Shown: piece by piece, positions 44,528 through 55,850 of the stretch
Position numbering within the stretch: position 1 is the stretch's first letter
Layout of the letters: every line of letters begins with the position of its first letter
From: Burkholderiaceae bacterium
Lineage (GTDB): Bacteria; Pseudomonadota; Gammaproteobacteria; Burkholderiales; Burkholderiaceae
Direction of reading: 5' to 3'
DNA length: 55,850 bases
Assembly (NCBI GenBank): GCA_947448305.1
Contig: CANFME010000003.1
Span: 1-55,850, forward strand
Notes under the pieces: generated by a model
Databases searched by the model: none
What the model was told of the DNA's origin: nothing
The model's input: the letters and a program-made list of their open reading frames with translations, nothing else
Translations under genes and position numbers: made by a program

Positions 44528-45306
44528 TTTCAGAGCAAATTTCACGACTCGGAATGGTGATTCGAACGAATGTTCTCAGTCTCGGATATGCCACGAGAAT
44601 GTTTTTTGCGATTCTAGCAAGATCAGGAAGTGTTTTTAAACGGTTTCGATTAGTAAGAGATCAAGTTTTTTTCTTAGGTAATTACTCGTTTGTCATTATT
44701 GCTGTTTCAGGCTTATTTGTTGGCTTTGTCTTGGGTTTACAGGGTTATTACACCTTGAATCGTTATGGATCAGAACAGGCTCTAGGACTTTTAGTGGCAT
44801 TATCACTAACGCGTGAATTAGGACCAGTCGTTACAGCACTTTTATTTGCAGGACGAGCAGGAACCTCTTTAACGGCAGAAATTGGTTTGATGAAAGCAGG
44901 CGAGCAACTCAGTGCAATGGAAATGATGGCAGTAGACCCACTTTCTCGCGTATTAGCGCCTAGATTATGGGGTGGCATTATTGCAATGCCGATCTTAGCT
45001 GCCATCTTCAGTGCCGTAGGTATATTAGGGGGCTATCTGGTAGGTGTGCAATTAATAGGCGTCGACTCAGGTGCCTTTTGGTCTCAGATGCAGGGTGGAG
45101 TTGACGTTATCAAAGATATTGGTAACGGTGTAATTAAGAGTGTAGTTTTCGGTGTAGCTGTTACATTCATCGCCTTATATCAAGGGTTTGAGAGTAAGCC
45201 GACACCTGAAGGAGTCTCATTAGCGACAACAAGAACAGTGGTGATATCGTCTTTAACGGTTTTAGCACTCGACTTTTTATTAACAGCGGTAATGTTTTCG
45301 ACTTAA
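44524..45306 (+). CDS. mlaE: Phospholipid ABC transporter permease MlaE
   Basis: VLGLQGYYTLNRYGSEQALGLLVALSLTRELGPVVTALLFAGRAGTSLTAEIGLMKAGEQL. Confidence 0.95.
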   Translation: MISEQISRLGMVIRTNVLSLGYATRMFFAILARSGSVFKRFRLVRDQVFFLGNYSFVIIAVSGLFVGFVLGLQGYYTLNRYGSEQALGLLVALSLTRELGPVVTALLFAGRAGTSLTAEIGLMKAGEQLSAMEMMAVDPLSRVLAPRLWGGIIAMPILAAIFSAVGILGGYLVGVQLIGVDSGAFWSQMQGGVDVIKDIGNGVIKSVVFGVAVTFIALYQGFESKPTPEGVSLATTRTVVISSLTVLALDFLLTAVMFST

Positions 45307-45344
45307 CTGACATAGAAGACTGATATAAATCGGATGGTGATGCA

Positions 45345-45824
45345 ATGAAAAAAAATATCTTAGATTTTTGGGTTGGACTATTTGTCCTAATTGGTTTTGC
45401 AGCCTTGTTATTTTTAGCATTAAAAGCTGGGAATATGAGTACTTTTAGTTTTTCTAAAACGTACAGCGTATCCGCAGTATTTGATAACATCGGCGGTTTA
45501 AAACCAAGAGCTCCTGTCAAAAGTGCGGGCGTAGTGGTGGGCCGTGTGGCGTCAATCGATTTTGATGATAAAAATTATCAGGCAAGAGTTACCTTAAATC
45601 TTGATGAGAAATTCCATTTCCCGAAAGATTCCTCTGCTAGAATTCTTACCTCCGGCTTGCTAGGTGAGCAATATATTGGTTTAGAAGCTGGTGGCGATGA
45701 GAAACTTTTGGGCGAAAACAGTAAAATAACCCAAACGCAGTCTGCAATCGTCTTAGAAAGTCTAATTAGTCAGTTCTTGTATAGCAAAGCTGCTGATTCT
45801 GGCAAGGATGCAGATAAAAAATAA
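45345..45824 (+). CDS. mlaD: MlaD, MCE-domain protein
   Basis: MCE domain: YSVSAVFDNIGGLKPRAPVKSAGVVVGRV. Confidence 0.94.
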   Translation: MKKNILDFWVGLFVLIGFAALLFLALKAGNMSTFSFSKTYSVSAVFDNIGGLKPRAPVKSAGVVVGRVASIDFDDKNYQARVTLNLDEKFHFPKDSSARILTSGLLGEQYIGLEAGGDEKLLGENSKITQTQSAIVLESLISQFLYSKAADSGKDADKK

Positions 45825-45828
45825 TCCA

Positions 45829-46614
45829 ATGAAAATATTTAAAACTTCTTTAACCGTAACAATTCAAAGATTGAGTCTAGCAATTTTGACTTTAGCTTTG
45901 GTTTCTTGCGCCACAATTCCTGATGGGCAAGTTCGGATTAAAAAAGATCCGTGGGAACAAACCAATCGAGCGGTACTTTCATTTAATGATAGCTTGGATG
46001 ATTATTTAATTCGTCCACTTACAAAGGTATATGAATTTGTATTGCCAAATGTGGTTCAGACGGCAATTCGGAATGTTTTTTCAAACATTGGTGATATTTA
46101 TAACTCTGTCAATAGCCTACTGCAAGGTAAACCAAAGGATGCATTTGATGGCGTGGTGCGTGTGCTGGTCAATACTACCATCGGGCTTGGTGGTATTTGG
46201 GATGCAGCATCCTCTGCTGGAATAGAAAAACACAGTGAAGATTTTGGGCAAACATTTGGAGTTTGGGGAATACCCGACGGACCTTATATGGTGTTGCCAT
46301 TACTTGGCCCAAGTACCGTTAGAGATACGGTTGGCTGGTTCTTCGACATTCAAACGGATATCTTGATTAAACAGATCGATGATATTCCATTAAGAAACTC
46401 TATTACAGGTGTAAGGATTATTGATCAACGGGCAAAATATTTGGGTTCAAGTGACATCTTAGAAAGCGCCGCGTTTGATAAGTACAGTTTTATCAGGGAT
46501 GCCTACTTACAGAGAAGAAGAAGTAAACTCTACGATGGAAATCCTCCAATGATGGAAGAAGATGATGAGGAAACTGCTCCTGACTACTCCACTGAGGATA
46601 ATAGGATTCGTTAA
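45829..46614 (+). CDS. mlaA: MlaA/VacJ outer-membrane lipoprotein
   Basis: Lipobox LVSC; DPWEQTNRAVLSFNDSLDDYLIRPLTKVYEFVLP; GVWGIPDGPYMVLPLLGPSTVRD. Confidence 0.94.
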   Translation: MKIFKTSLTVTIQRLSLAILTLALVSCATIPDGQVRIKKDPWEQTNRAVLSFNDSLDDYLIRPLTKVYEFVLPNVVQTAIRNVFSNIGDIYNSVNSLLQGKPKDAFDGVVRVLVNTTIGLGGIWDAASSAGIEKHSEDFGQTFGVWGIPDGPYMVLPLLGPSTVRDTVGWFFDIQTDILIKQIDDIPLRNSITGVRIIDQRAKYLGSSDILESAAFDKYSFIRDAYLQRRRSKLYDGNPPMMEEDDEETAPDYSTEDNRIR

Positions 46615-46672
46615 TTAAGAAACACTTACAAAGTTGATGATTTAAAAAAGTAAGTAATTAAAAATTTAGAAT

Positions 46673-47356
46673 ATGAAAGCTATTGAAATGAATGTTGTAA
46701 ACACAATCTCTTTGCAGTCTATTGTTAAAAAAATAACACAATATTTTTTGGCAGTGTTCTTACTATGTGTCAGCATGACATCCTTAAATTCAATAGCTCA
46801 GAGCATTGACTCTACGCCAGATGGCTTAGTTCAAGCAATTGTGAATGATGTCTTAAATACTGCCAAAACAGACAAAGATATTCAATCGGGTAATATCAAT
46901 AAAGTTATTGCACTCGTTGATCAAAAAATTGTGCCTTACTCCGATTTGGCTAGAACCACTCAATTAGCAATGGGCAGACACTGGTCTAAGGCAACCCCAG
47001 AACAACAAAAATTAATCATTGCCGAATTTAAACTATTGCTAATCAGAACTTATGCGGGCGCCCTATCTCAAGTTAAGGATCAAACAGTCCAGATACGTCC
47101 GTTTAGGATGAGCCCTGAGGATACTGAAGTGGTGGTTCGTACACAAGTCATCGGGAAAGGCGATCCGGTTCAATTAGATTATCGACTAGAAAAAACGGCT
47201 AATAATGTTTGGCGTGTCTATGATTTAAATGTTCTTGGTGCTTGGTTGGTTGAAGCTTACAGAGGTCAATTTAATAATCAAATTAGTCAAAATGGTATTG
47301 AGGGTTTAATTACATTTTTGCAAGAGCGTAATAAGACCTTATCAAAGGCCAAATAA
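46673..47356 (+). CDS. mlaC: MlaC-type periplasmic phospholipid carrier
   Basis: LVDQKIVPYSDLARTTQLAMGRHWSKATPEQQKLIIAEFKLLLIRTYAGAL. Confidence 0.93.
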   Translation: MKAIEMNVVNTISLQSIVKKITQYFLAVFLLCVSMTSLNSIAQSIDSTPDGLVQAIVNDVLNTAKTDKDIQSGNINKVIALVDQKIVPYSDLARTTQLAMGRHWSKATPEQQKLIIAEFKLLLIRTYAGALSQVKDQTVQIRPFRMSPEDTEVVVRTQVIGKGDPVQLDYRLEKTANNVWRVYDLNVLGAWLVEAYRGQFNNQISQNGIEGLITFLQERNKTLSKAK

Positions 47357-47360
47357 TTTT

Positions 47361-47627
47361 ATGTTTGTATTACCTCCAACCATAACCCATCAGAATGCAT
47401 TACAAATCCGCGAGGAAGGTTTAAGCGCATTATCAAAAAAAACAGATGAGCAGGTGGTGAGTGGTAGCAATCTAACACTATTTGATTCCACAGCACTATC
47501 TGTACTGATGGCTTATGTAAGGGCTTATCCAGATTTAAAAATTATTGAGGCCCCCAAAAAATTGGTCTCATTATCGAAAGTTTACGGTCTAGAGACGCTA
47601 CTTCCAATCAGTTCTAGTATCGAGTAG
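47361..47627 (+). CDS. mlaB: MlaB-like STAS-domain protein
   Basis: SGSNLTLFDSTALSVLMAY; position after mlaC. Confidence 0.8.
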   Translation: MFVLPPTITHQNALQIREEGLSALSKKTDEQVVSGSNLTLFDSTALSVLMAYVRAYPDLKIIEAPKKLVSLSKVYGLETLLPISSSIE

Positions 47628-47630
47628 TCT

Positions 47631-48398
47631 ATGCCTGCGATATCCATTCAAAATGTCAAAAAATCCTATGGCAGCCTACAAGCCTTGGCGGGAGTCTCTT
47701 TAGAGATACAGCAGGGTGAATTTTTGGGGTTATTAGGACCTAATGGCGCAGGTAAAACAACCTTAATTACTTCGATGGCAGGACTCTGTAAGCCAGACTC
47801 CGGATCAATTGCCGTGATGGGTTTTGATGTTCAAAAAGATTTTAGAATGGCCCGACGTCAGTTAGGTGTTGTCCCTCAAGAACTTGTGTTTGATCCGTTT
47901 TTTACAGTACGTGAAACTCTAAGGTTTCAGTCAGGTTATTTTGGCTTACGTAAAAACGATGATTGGATTGATGAGATTCTGGCCAATCTGGGTTTAACGA
48001 GTAAAGCTGATTCGAATATGCGAGCCCTATCTGGCGGAATGAAACGTCGGGTTTTAGTGGCGCAGGCGCTAGTTCATCGTCCACCAGTAATCGTGTTAGA
48101 TGAGCCAACAGCGGGAGTAGACGTGGAGTTGCGTCAATCTTTGTGGCAGTTTGTAAGTCGTCTTAATCAGGCAGGGCATACGATAGTTCTAACAACTCAT
48201 TATTTAGAGGAAGCCGAGTCATTATGTGGCCGGATTGCCATGTTAAAACAAGGGCGATTAGTGGCACTAGACACCACTGCTAATTTATTAGCAAAGCACC
48301 GTCCACCCGGCGCACCTGTGCGTGTTTTGGGCGATGATGGCGCAGCTGACTTAGAAGCGGTATTCGTTAAAATAATGGCACAGGCAAATCATGAATGA
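47631..48398 (+). CDS. ABC-2 type transporter ATPase (YadG-like)
   Basis: LLGPNGAGKTTLITSMAG...LSGGMKRRVLVAQALVHRPPVIVLDEPTAGVD. Confidence 0.92.
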   Translation: MPAISIQNVKKSYGSLQALAGVSLEIQQGEFLGLLGPNGAGKTTLITSMAGLCKPDSGSIAVMGFDVQKDFRMARRQLGVVPQELVFDPFFTVRETLRFQSGYFGLRKNDDWIDEILANLGLTSKADSNMRALSGGMKRRVLVAQALVHRPPVIVLDEPTAGVDVELRQSLWQFVSRLNQAGHTIVLTTHYLEEAESLCGRIAMLKQGRLVALDTTANLLAKHRPPGAPVRVLGDDGAADLEAVFVKIMAQANHE

Positions 48399-49203
48399 TT
48401 TCTCAAACAAGGCTCTGACACCTTTGAGTGAATTACCACCTGCGCAAATCCAAAGTGGTTTTTTAACACTCCTTCACAAGGAAGTGAAACGGTTTTATAA
48501 AGTAGCCTTTCAAACCGTTGGTGCGCCGGTATTGACAGCGGTTCTATATTTGCTGATTTTTGGGCATATCTTAGAAAATAGTCCAAAAATCTATGGTTAT
48601 GGTTATTCAGCTTTTTTGATTCCCGGACTCATCATGATGAGTGTTTTACAAAACTCTTTTGCAAATACCTCCTCATCCATAATTCAGTCAAAAATCACGG
48701 GGAATTTAGTATTCGTACTCTTAGCCCCACTATCCCATGTAGAGATGTTCTGCGCATATATTTGCGCTGCAATGATTCGTGGTTTAGCGGTTGGGATGGG
48801 GGTCTTTCTAGTCACAATGGGTTTTGCAAGCGTTCCTTTTGAAGCCTTTATTTGGATTATCGTTTTTGCAACCCTAGCCTCCGCATTGTTAAGTGCAATG
48901 GGATTAGTTGCTGGTATTTGGGCAGATAAATTTGACCAACTAGCCACCGCACAAAATTTTATAATAACCCCTCTCACAATGCTTTCTGGGGTTTTTTATT
49001 CGATTCATTCATTGCCACCTTTTTGGCAAAAAGTGTCACATTTCAATCCTTTCTTTTATATGATTGATGGTTTTAGATATGGTTTTTTTGGTCAATCCGA
49101 TGTGTCACCATGGCAAAGTTTCTTTGTCTTAGCATTTGCTTTTGTTGTCGTCACCATCATCTGCTTAAATTTACTGAAAAGCGGATATAAATTAAGACAC
49201 TAA
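48391..49203 (+). CDS. ABC-2 type transporter permease (YadH-like)
   Basis: Polytopic; FNPFFYMIDGFRYGFFG. Confidence 0.9.
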   Translation: MNDFSNKALTPLSELPPAQIQSGFLTLLHKEVKRFYKVAFQTVGAPVLTAVLYLLIFGHILENSPKIYGYGYSAFLIPGLIMMSVLQNSFANTSSSIIQSKITGNLVFVLLAPLSHVEMFCAYICAAMIRGLAVGMGVFLVTMGFASVPFEAFIWIIVFATLASALLSAMGLVAGIWADKFDQLATAQNFIITPLTMLSGVFYSIHSLPPFWQKVSHFNPFFYMIDGFRYGFFGQSDVSPWQSFFVLAFAFVVVTIICLNLLKSGYKLRH

Positions 49204-49252
49204 GCTTAAGAAGCTAAAATAGTGTCCAATCCTTTTATTTAGAGCAAAAATA

Positions 49253-49489
49253 ATGAATCCAACCCCAGATCAAATTAAAGAATATATCGAGTTAGGTATG
49301 GAGTGCACTCACGTATCCTTAGATGGTGATGGTCAGCATTTCTTCGCAACGATTGTGAGCCCTAAGTTTGAGGGACTTCGCCGTATTCAGCGCCACCAAT
49401 TGGTCTACGCAGCGCTTGGCGACAGAATGAAGGCAGAAATTCACGCCTTGTCTTTTAAAACACTCACGCCAGAAGAGTATGGGCAATAA
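49253..49489 (+). CDS. BolA/IbaG-family protein
   Basis: VSLDGDGQHFFATIVSPKFEGLRRIQRHQLVYAALGDRMKAEIHALSFKTLTPEEY. Confidence 0.9.
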   Translation: MNPTPDQIKEYIELGMECTHVSLDGDGQHFFATIVSPKFEGLRRIQRHQLVYAALGDRMKAEIHALSFKTLTPEEYGQ

Positions 49490-49537
49490 TGAGCCACCTA
49501 TAAATTCAATAGGTGTTTCGATTAAATATTTCAGTAA

Positions 49538-50821
<1,284 letters not shown>

Positions 50822-50888
50822 ATTCTTTAAATGATTAAAACTGTAATCAGTTTGAAATCAAAACAAGAGAAAGATTTACAATAACCAT

Positions 50889-51530
50889 ATGTTGACACTA
50901 GCGCTATCTAAGGGAAGAATTTTTGAAGAAACGATGCCGATGCTCGAGAGAGCAGGAATTCGCGTCAAAGAAAATCCAGAAACGTCCAGAAAACTGATTA
51001 TTGAAACGTCTCATCCTGACTTACGTATTATTATCGTGCGGGCCTCAGATGTGCCAACCTACGTTCAGTTTGGTGGAGCGGATCTTGGTGTAGCAGGTCA
51101 GGATGTATTGATAGAGAATGGTTTTGAAGGCTTGTATGTGCCCATTGATTTGGGCATAGCTAAATGCCGCATGTCAGTCGCTGTCAAACAAGGCTTTGAT
51201 TACGCCAGCGCAGTAAAAAAAGGCGCTAGGTTAAAAGTTGCTTCCAAATACGTACAAATTGCTAGAGATCACTTTGCTACCAAAGGCGTGCATGTAGACC
51301 TGATTAAATTGTATGGCTCGATGGAATTAGCCCCATTAGTAGGTCTAGCCGATGCGATAGTCGATTTGGTTTCAACGGGAAGTACCCTTAAAGCTAATTT
51401 TCTAGAAGAAGTGGAACAAATTCAAGAAATCAGTGCTCACTTGATTGTGAACCAAGCTGCCCACAAGCGTCAGAGAGCATCGATGCAAGAGTTTTTAGAC
51501 GCTTTTGCCGCAGCAGCTTCAACCAACTAA
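50889..51530 (+). CDS. hisG: ATP phosphoribosyltransferase, short form
   Basis: [18 protein letters not shown]...[25 protein letters not shown]. Confidence 0.96.
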   Translation: MLTLALSKGRIFEETMPMLERAGIRVKENPETSRKLIIETSHPDLRIIIVRASDVPTYVQFGGADLGVAGQDVLIENGFEGLYVPIDLGIAKCRMSVAVKQGFDYASAVKKGARLKVASKYVQIARDHFATKGVHVDLIKLYGSMELAPLVGLADAIVDLVSTGSTLKANFLEEVEQIQEISAHLIVNQAAHKRQRASMQEFLDAFAAAASTN

Positions 51531-51568
51531 TTTGCTCTTTTTAGCTTTACTACTTAAATAATATTCAG

Positions 51569-52879
51569 ATGATGCGTCGATTAAATACCCAAGATAGCAA
51601 TTTTGCTCACGAGTTGGCAAAATTATTGAGCTTATCTGAAGAAGATTTATCTAGTATCGAAACAGTGGTGACGGGTATATTGCAAGAGGTAAAAACGCGC
51701 GGTGACAGTGCGGTTTTAGAACTGACGAACCAATTTGATCGAATCAATGCCAGCTCTGTACAAGAGTTGGAGTTAACGCATTCTAAATTACAGGAAGCCT
51801 TAACTTCACTACCCAGCGCACAAAGGCTAGCACTAGAATCAGCGGCAAGTCGAGTTCGTGCTTATCATGAACGTCAAAAAATTGAATCAGGCTGTACTTC
51901 TTGGGAATATGAAGATGAGTACGGCACTAAGTTAGGCCAAAAAGTTACACCTTTAGATCGTGTTGGTATTTATGTACCTGGTGGTAAAGCGGCTTATCCC
52001 TCCTCTGTTTTAATGAATGCAATACCCGCTAAAGTAGCCGGCGTAAAAGAAGTCATCATGGTGGTACCGACTCCGGGTGGGACCCATAATCCTTTGGTTC
52101 TTGCCGCGGCTGCAGTAGCTGGAGTTGACCGAATTTTTACCATTGGTGGCGCGCAGGCTGTGGGTGCCTTGGCTTATGGCACACAAACTATACCTCCAGT
52201 GGATAAGATTGTCGGTCCAGGTAATGCATTTGTAGCAAGTGCCAAAAGGCGTGTATTTGGTATTGTCGGGATTGATATGATTGCGGGGCCTTCAGAGATT
52301 TTGGTGATTTGTGATGGATCCACCGATCCAGATTGGGTTGCAATGGATCTCTTTTCTCAAGCAGAACATGATGAATTGGCCCAGTCCATCTTGCTGTGCC
52401 CGGATGAAGCTTATCTCCAAGCAGTAGAAAAAAGTATTAATAAATTATTGCCAGAAATGCCTCGCAAAGCTGTCATCGAAAAATCACTCAGAGACCGCGG
52501 AGCGATGATTCTGGTCAAGGATATGGCGCAGGCTTGTGAAATATCGAATCAAATTGCGCCTGAGCATATGGAAATATCAGCTCAAAATCCAAGGCAGTGG
52601 CTAGAATTAATCCGTCATGCCGGGGCCATCTTTTTGGGAAAATTCACGAGCGAGTCTTTAGGTGATTATTGTGCTGGACCCAACCACGTATTACCCACCT
52701 CAAGAACGGCAAGATTTTCTTCGCCACTCGGTGTTTATGACTTTATTAAGCGCTCTAGTTTGATTGAGGTTAGTCAAGTCGGAGCCGATCAACTTGGCAA
52801 AATAGCGAGCGTGCTCGCCCACGGTGAAGGCCTTCAAGCGCACGCTAGAGCAGCTGAGATGCGCTTGAAAAAAGATTAA
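51569..52879 (+). CDS. hisD: Histidinol dehydrogenase
   Basis: [32 protein letters not shown]...[12 protein letters not shown]...AGPSEILVI...[10 protein letters not shown]; start 51569 or 51572. Confidence 0.96.
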   Translation: MMRRLNTQDSNFAHELAKLLSLSEEDLSSIETVVTGILQEVKTRGDSAVLELTNQFDRINASSVQELELTHSKLQEALTSLPSAQRLALESAASRVRAYHERQKIESGCTSWEYEDEYGTKLGQKVTPLDRVGIYVPGGKAAYPSSVLMNAIPAKVAGVKEVIMVVPTPGGTHNPLVLAAAAVAGVDRIFTIGGAQAVGALAYGTQTIPPVDKIVGPGNAFVASAKRRVFGIVGIDMIAGPSEILVICDGSTDPDWVAMDLFSQAEHDELAQSILLCPDEAYLQAVEKSINKLLPEMPRKAVIEKSLRDRGAMILVKDMAQACEISNQIAPEHMEISAQNPRQWLELIRHAGAIFLGKFTSESLGDYCAGPNHVLPTSRTARFSSPLGVYDFIKRSSLIEVSQVGADQLGKIASVLAHGEGLQAHARAAEMRLKKD

Positions 52880-52941
52880 ACCAAATCAACTAATCTAGTT
52901 TTACAGTTGCCAAAACTGCTAATTACACAGCAGCTAAATAC

Positions 52942-54006
52942 TTAGGCAAGAATTTCTTTGAGTGCAACAATCAATTTCGCACACTCTTCATCTGTACCAA
53001 CCGTAATCCGCAGATAGTTATCAATTCTAGGTAAATTAAAGTAACGAATCAAAATATTACGTTTGCGAAGTTCAGAGTAGATCAATTCAGCACTTTTAGA
53101 GACGTGGCTTGTAAATACGAAATTTGCTTCAGAGGCAAGGGTATTAAATCCTAGCTGAGATAAATCGAGTATGAGTTGCTCACGGGTATTTTGAATTTTC
53201 TTGATTGTGTTGGCTAAATGTTCCGAGTCTAAAACAGCTGCGGTAGCACCTACTTGGGCTAAGCGACCTAGGGGATAGGAATTAAAACTGTTTTTAACGC
53301 GCTCTAAACCTTCAACTAATTCAGCGCTGGCAATCGCATAACCAACACGCAGGCCAGCAAGTGCTCTAGATTTAGAAAAGCTATGGGTCACAATCAGATT
53401 AGGATAATGATTAACGAGTTGCACACTCGACTCGCAACCAAAATCGACATAGGCTTCATCAATTACGACTACGCTCTGGGTATTTGCATCAAGTAGCCGT
53501 TTGATTTCTGATAAGGATGTTGCAAGTCCAGTTGGTGCATTAGGATTCGGGAAGATGATGCCCCCATTATTCGGGTGGGCTAAATAATCATCAATTTGAA
53601 TTTGGAAAGACGCGTTGAGAGGGATTTTTTGATAAGCAATCTCATACAGGCTGCAATAGACGGGATAAAAGGTATAAGTAATATCGGGGAAAAGAATCGG
53701 GTGGGACTGTTTAAAAAGACCTAAAAAAATATGAGCCAAAACTTCATCTGAGCCATTACCAACAAAAATTTGATTTGGTTCAACGGAGTAGGTTTGCGCA
53801 AGACTAGCCTTTAACTGATCTGAATTTGGTGGGGGATATAAGCGCAAAGCGTCATCGCTTGCATTACGAATTGCTTCGAGAGCCTTCGGAGAAGGGCCGT
53901 ACGGGCTTTCATTTGTATTCAATTTAATCAAATTTTCAGCCTGAATTTGTTCACCAGGCTTATAGGGAGTCAGTTCTTTGACTGTTTTGCTCCAAAATTT
54001 AGACAT
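52942..54006 (-). CDS. hisC: Histidinol-phosphate aminotransferase
   Basis: LNTNESPYGPSPKALEAI...IFPNPNAPTGL...VIDEAYVDF...SFSKSRALAGLRVGYAIA. Confidence 0.95.
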   Translation of the reverse strand: MSKFWSKTVKELTPYKPGEQIQAENLIKLNTNESPYGPSPKALEAIRNASDDALRLYPPPNSDQLKASLAQTYSVEPNQIFVGNGSDEVLAHIFLGLFKQSHPILFPDITYTFYPVYCSLYEIAYQKIPLNASFQIQIDDYLAHPNNGGIIFPNPNAPTGLATSLSEIKRLLDANTQSVVVIDEAYVDFGCESSVQLVNHYPNLIVTHSFSKSRALAGLRVGYAIASAELVEGLERVKNSFNSYPLGRLAQVGATAAVLDSEHLANTIKKIQNTREQLILDLSQLGFNTLASEANFVFTSHVSKSAELIYSELRKRNILIRYFNLPRIDNYLRITVGTDEECAKLIVALKEILA

Positions 54007-54059
54007 AAAAAAGGTTCCTTATTTAAAAAATCAACACCAACGAATGATATTATGATGGA

Positions 54060-54647
54060 ATGAGACAAATTGCTGTTAAACGAGATACTTCTGAAACCAA
54101 AATTTCCATTGAGTTGAATTTGGATGGGACTGGTCGCGCCGATTTAAACACGGGCGTACCTTTTTTAGATCATATGTTAGATCAAATCGCAAGACATGGC
54201 ATGGTGGACCTAACTGTTCATGCCAATGGCGATACGCAAATCGATGATCACCATACGGTTGAGGATGTTGGTATTACCTTAGGTCAAGCTGTAGCAAAAG
54301 CCTTAGGTGACAAAAAAGGGATTACCCGATACGGTCACTCCTATGTGCCCCTCGATGAAACATTATCAAGAGTTGTGATTGATTTTTCTGGCCGTCCAGA
54401 ATTAGAGTTTCATGTGCCCTTTACCAGAGCTAGGGTTGGTACATTTGATGTAGACCTAAGCATTGAGTTCTTTCGCGGATTTGTAAATCATGCGGGAGCC
54501 ACTCTGCACATTGATAATTTACGGGGGGTTAATGCCCATCATCAAATTGAATCAATTTTTAAAGCTTTTGGTCGTGCCCTCAGAATGGCGGTTGAGATTG
54601 ATCCGAGAGCTGTTGGTCAAATTCCATCTACCAAGGGTAGTTTATAA
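54060..54647 (+). CDS. hisB: Imidazoleglycerol-phosphate dehydratase
   Basis: [21 protein letters not shown]...[16 protein letters not shown]...[18 protein letters not shown]. Confidence 0.96.
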   Translation: MRQIAVKRDTSETKISIELNLDGTGRADLNTGVPFLDHMLDQIARHGMVDLTVHANGDTQIDDHHTVEDVGITLGQAVAKALGDKKGITRYGHSYVPLDETLSRVVIDFSGRPELEFHVPFTRARVGTFDVDLSIEFFRGFVNHAGATLHIDNLRGVNAHHQIESIFKAFGRALRMAVEIDPRAVGQIPSTKGSL

Positions 54648-54673
54648 ACCAATAGAGCTGATGGAATGTTGCT

Positions 54674-55327
54674 TTGACTAAGATCGCAATCGTAGATTAT
54701 GGAATGGGTAATATCCGTTCCGTAGCTCAAGCCGTGATGAAGGTTGCACCTGAATGCACGGTGGTAATTGCTCACACTCCAGAAATGATTGCTAGCGCTG
54801 ATAAAGTGATTTTGCCTGGACAAGGTGCGATGCCTGACTGTATGACCAACTTAAAAGAATCTGGTCTTTTTGATGCCTTATTAGTCGCCATTAAAACTAA
54901 GCCATTGTTAGGTGTTTGTGTCGGTGAGCAAATGCTGTTCACAACAAGTGCTGAAGCACACCCTCCGCAAATAAATACAGATTGTTTGAACATTTTTCCT
55001 GGCAAGGTTATAAAATTTGCATTAGAAGACCAAGTACAAGCGGATGGGAGCCATTTTAAGGTTCCGCATATGGGTTGGAATGAGGTCAAACAGCAACGTT
55101 CTCACCCCATGTGGGAGGGCATACCGGACGCATCCCGATTTTATTTTGTGCATAGTTATTATGTTGTACCCGATCATCAAGAGTATGTGTTTGGCACTAC
55201 GCATTATGGCAGTGAGTTTACTAGTGCTGTGGCGAAGGATAATATTTTTGCTACGCAGTTTCACCCTGAAAAAAGTGCACAACTTGGTTTGTGCTTGTAT
55301 AAAAACTTTACACGTTGGAATCCTTAA
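54674..55327 (+). CDS. hisH: Imidazole glycerol phosphate synthase subunit HisH, TTG start
   Basis: [17 protein letters not shown]...[12 protein letters not shown]...ATQFHPEKS. Confidence 0.95.
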   Translation: MTKIAIVDYGMGNIRSVAQAVMKVAPECTVVIAHTPEMIASADKVILPGQGAMPDCMTNLKESGLFDALLVAIKTKPLLGVCVGEQMLFTTSAEAHPPQINTDCLNIFPGKVIKFALEDQVQADGSHFKVPHMGWNEVKQQRSHPMWEGIPDASRFYFVHSYYVVPDHQEYVFGTTHYGSEFTSAVAKDNIFATQFHPEKSAQLGLCLYKNFTRWNP

Positions 55328-55850
55328 ATGTTATTAATACCTGCTATTGATCTCAAGGACGGTCATTGTGTTCGCTTAGAACAAGGTGACATGGACAAAG
55401 CTACTATTTTTTCCGAAGATCCCGCCGCTATGGCGCGACATTGGGTGAATCTAGGTGCTAGACGATTACATCTCGTTGACTTAAATGGCGCCTTCGCTGG
55501 TAAGCCAAAAAATGAATCTGCCATTAAAAAGATTCTTAAAGAAGTGGGAAATGAAATTCCTGTGCAATTAGGTGGTGGTATTCGGGATTTAGAAACCATT
55601 GAAAGACTCTTGGATGACGGATTAGAAACCATCATCATTGGTACTGCTGCAGTAAAGAACCCAGGTTTTTTACAAGAAGCTTGTATCGCCTTTGGCGGTC
55701 ATATCATGGTTGGTCTTGATGCTAAAGATGGCAAAGTTGCCACTGACGGTTGGAGCAAGCTAACCGGCCATGAAGTAATTGATTTGGCCAAAAAATATGA
55801 AGATTACGGTGTTGAAGCGATTATTTATACCGATATCGGTCGTGATGGCA
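55328..55850 (+). CDS. hisA: Phosphoribosylformimino-AICAR ribotide isomerase, 3'-truncated by window edge
   Basis: [28 protein letters not shown]...[11 protein letters not shown]...IIGTAAV; absent from ORF track. Confidence 0.95.
   Translation, partial: MLLIPAIDLKDGHCVRLEQGDMDKATIFSEDPAAMARHWVNLGARRLHLVDLNGAFAGKPKNESAIKKILKEVGNEIPVQLGGGIRDLETIERLLDDGLETIIIGTAAVKNPGFLQEACIAFGGHIMVGLDAKDGKVATDGWSKLTGHEVIDLAKKYEDYGVEAIIYTDIGRDG

Noticed and set aside
52880-52941. Inverted repeats that could have mediated hisC inversion
   Set aside because: AAATCAAC occurs on both sides of hisC but in direct orientation and is short; not convincing.

Overview
The window reads as a low-GC betaproteobacterial chromosome segment, probably Burkholderiales and Polynucleobacter-like; that placement is inferred from gene order and protein character only. 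It runs through: (1) a nearly complete S10-spc-alpha ribosomal operon (partial rplC to rplQ, with secY, infA, rpoA and a 38-aa rpmJ missing from the ORF track); (2) cutA-dsbD, hemB, engB, a di-haem cytochrome c, lysA-lptM, cyaY, a hicAB locus, dgt-aroB-aroK, a reduced two-gene PilP/PilQ-like secretin locus and ponA; (3) a degenerate REP-associated (Y1/RAYT) transposase-like gene, then gltBD; (4) an accessory transport block (35.1-43.5 kb) with a split Fe(III) ABC transporter, an NMT1-type ABC transporter with a GntR/FCD regulator, and a cyclase-family hydrolase; (5) mlaFEDACB-type genes, an ABC-2 exporter, bolA-like, murA and his genes with hisC inverted. I see no obvious large novel defence or mobile system. 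The best leads are: a RAYT-like protein that has lost both its HUH histidines and its catalytic Tyr and is followed by a perfect 12-bp ACTCTGTCCCCA inverted repeat; a secretin locus reduced to a PilP-like plus a short PilQ-like protein, with no pilM/N/O at this site; a strong Fur box and a perfect CTTGTATACAAG palindrome in one divergent intergenic region; hicA with an apparent C-terminal 1-nt frameshift; a recurring '-10 box, 6-7 nt, ATG' arrangement suggesting leaderless mRNAs; and hisC inverted in place. All calls come from reading sequence and motifs; no searches were run.
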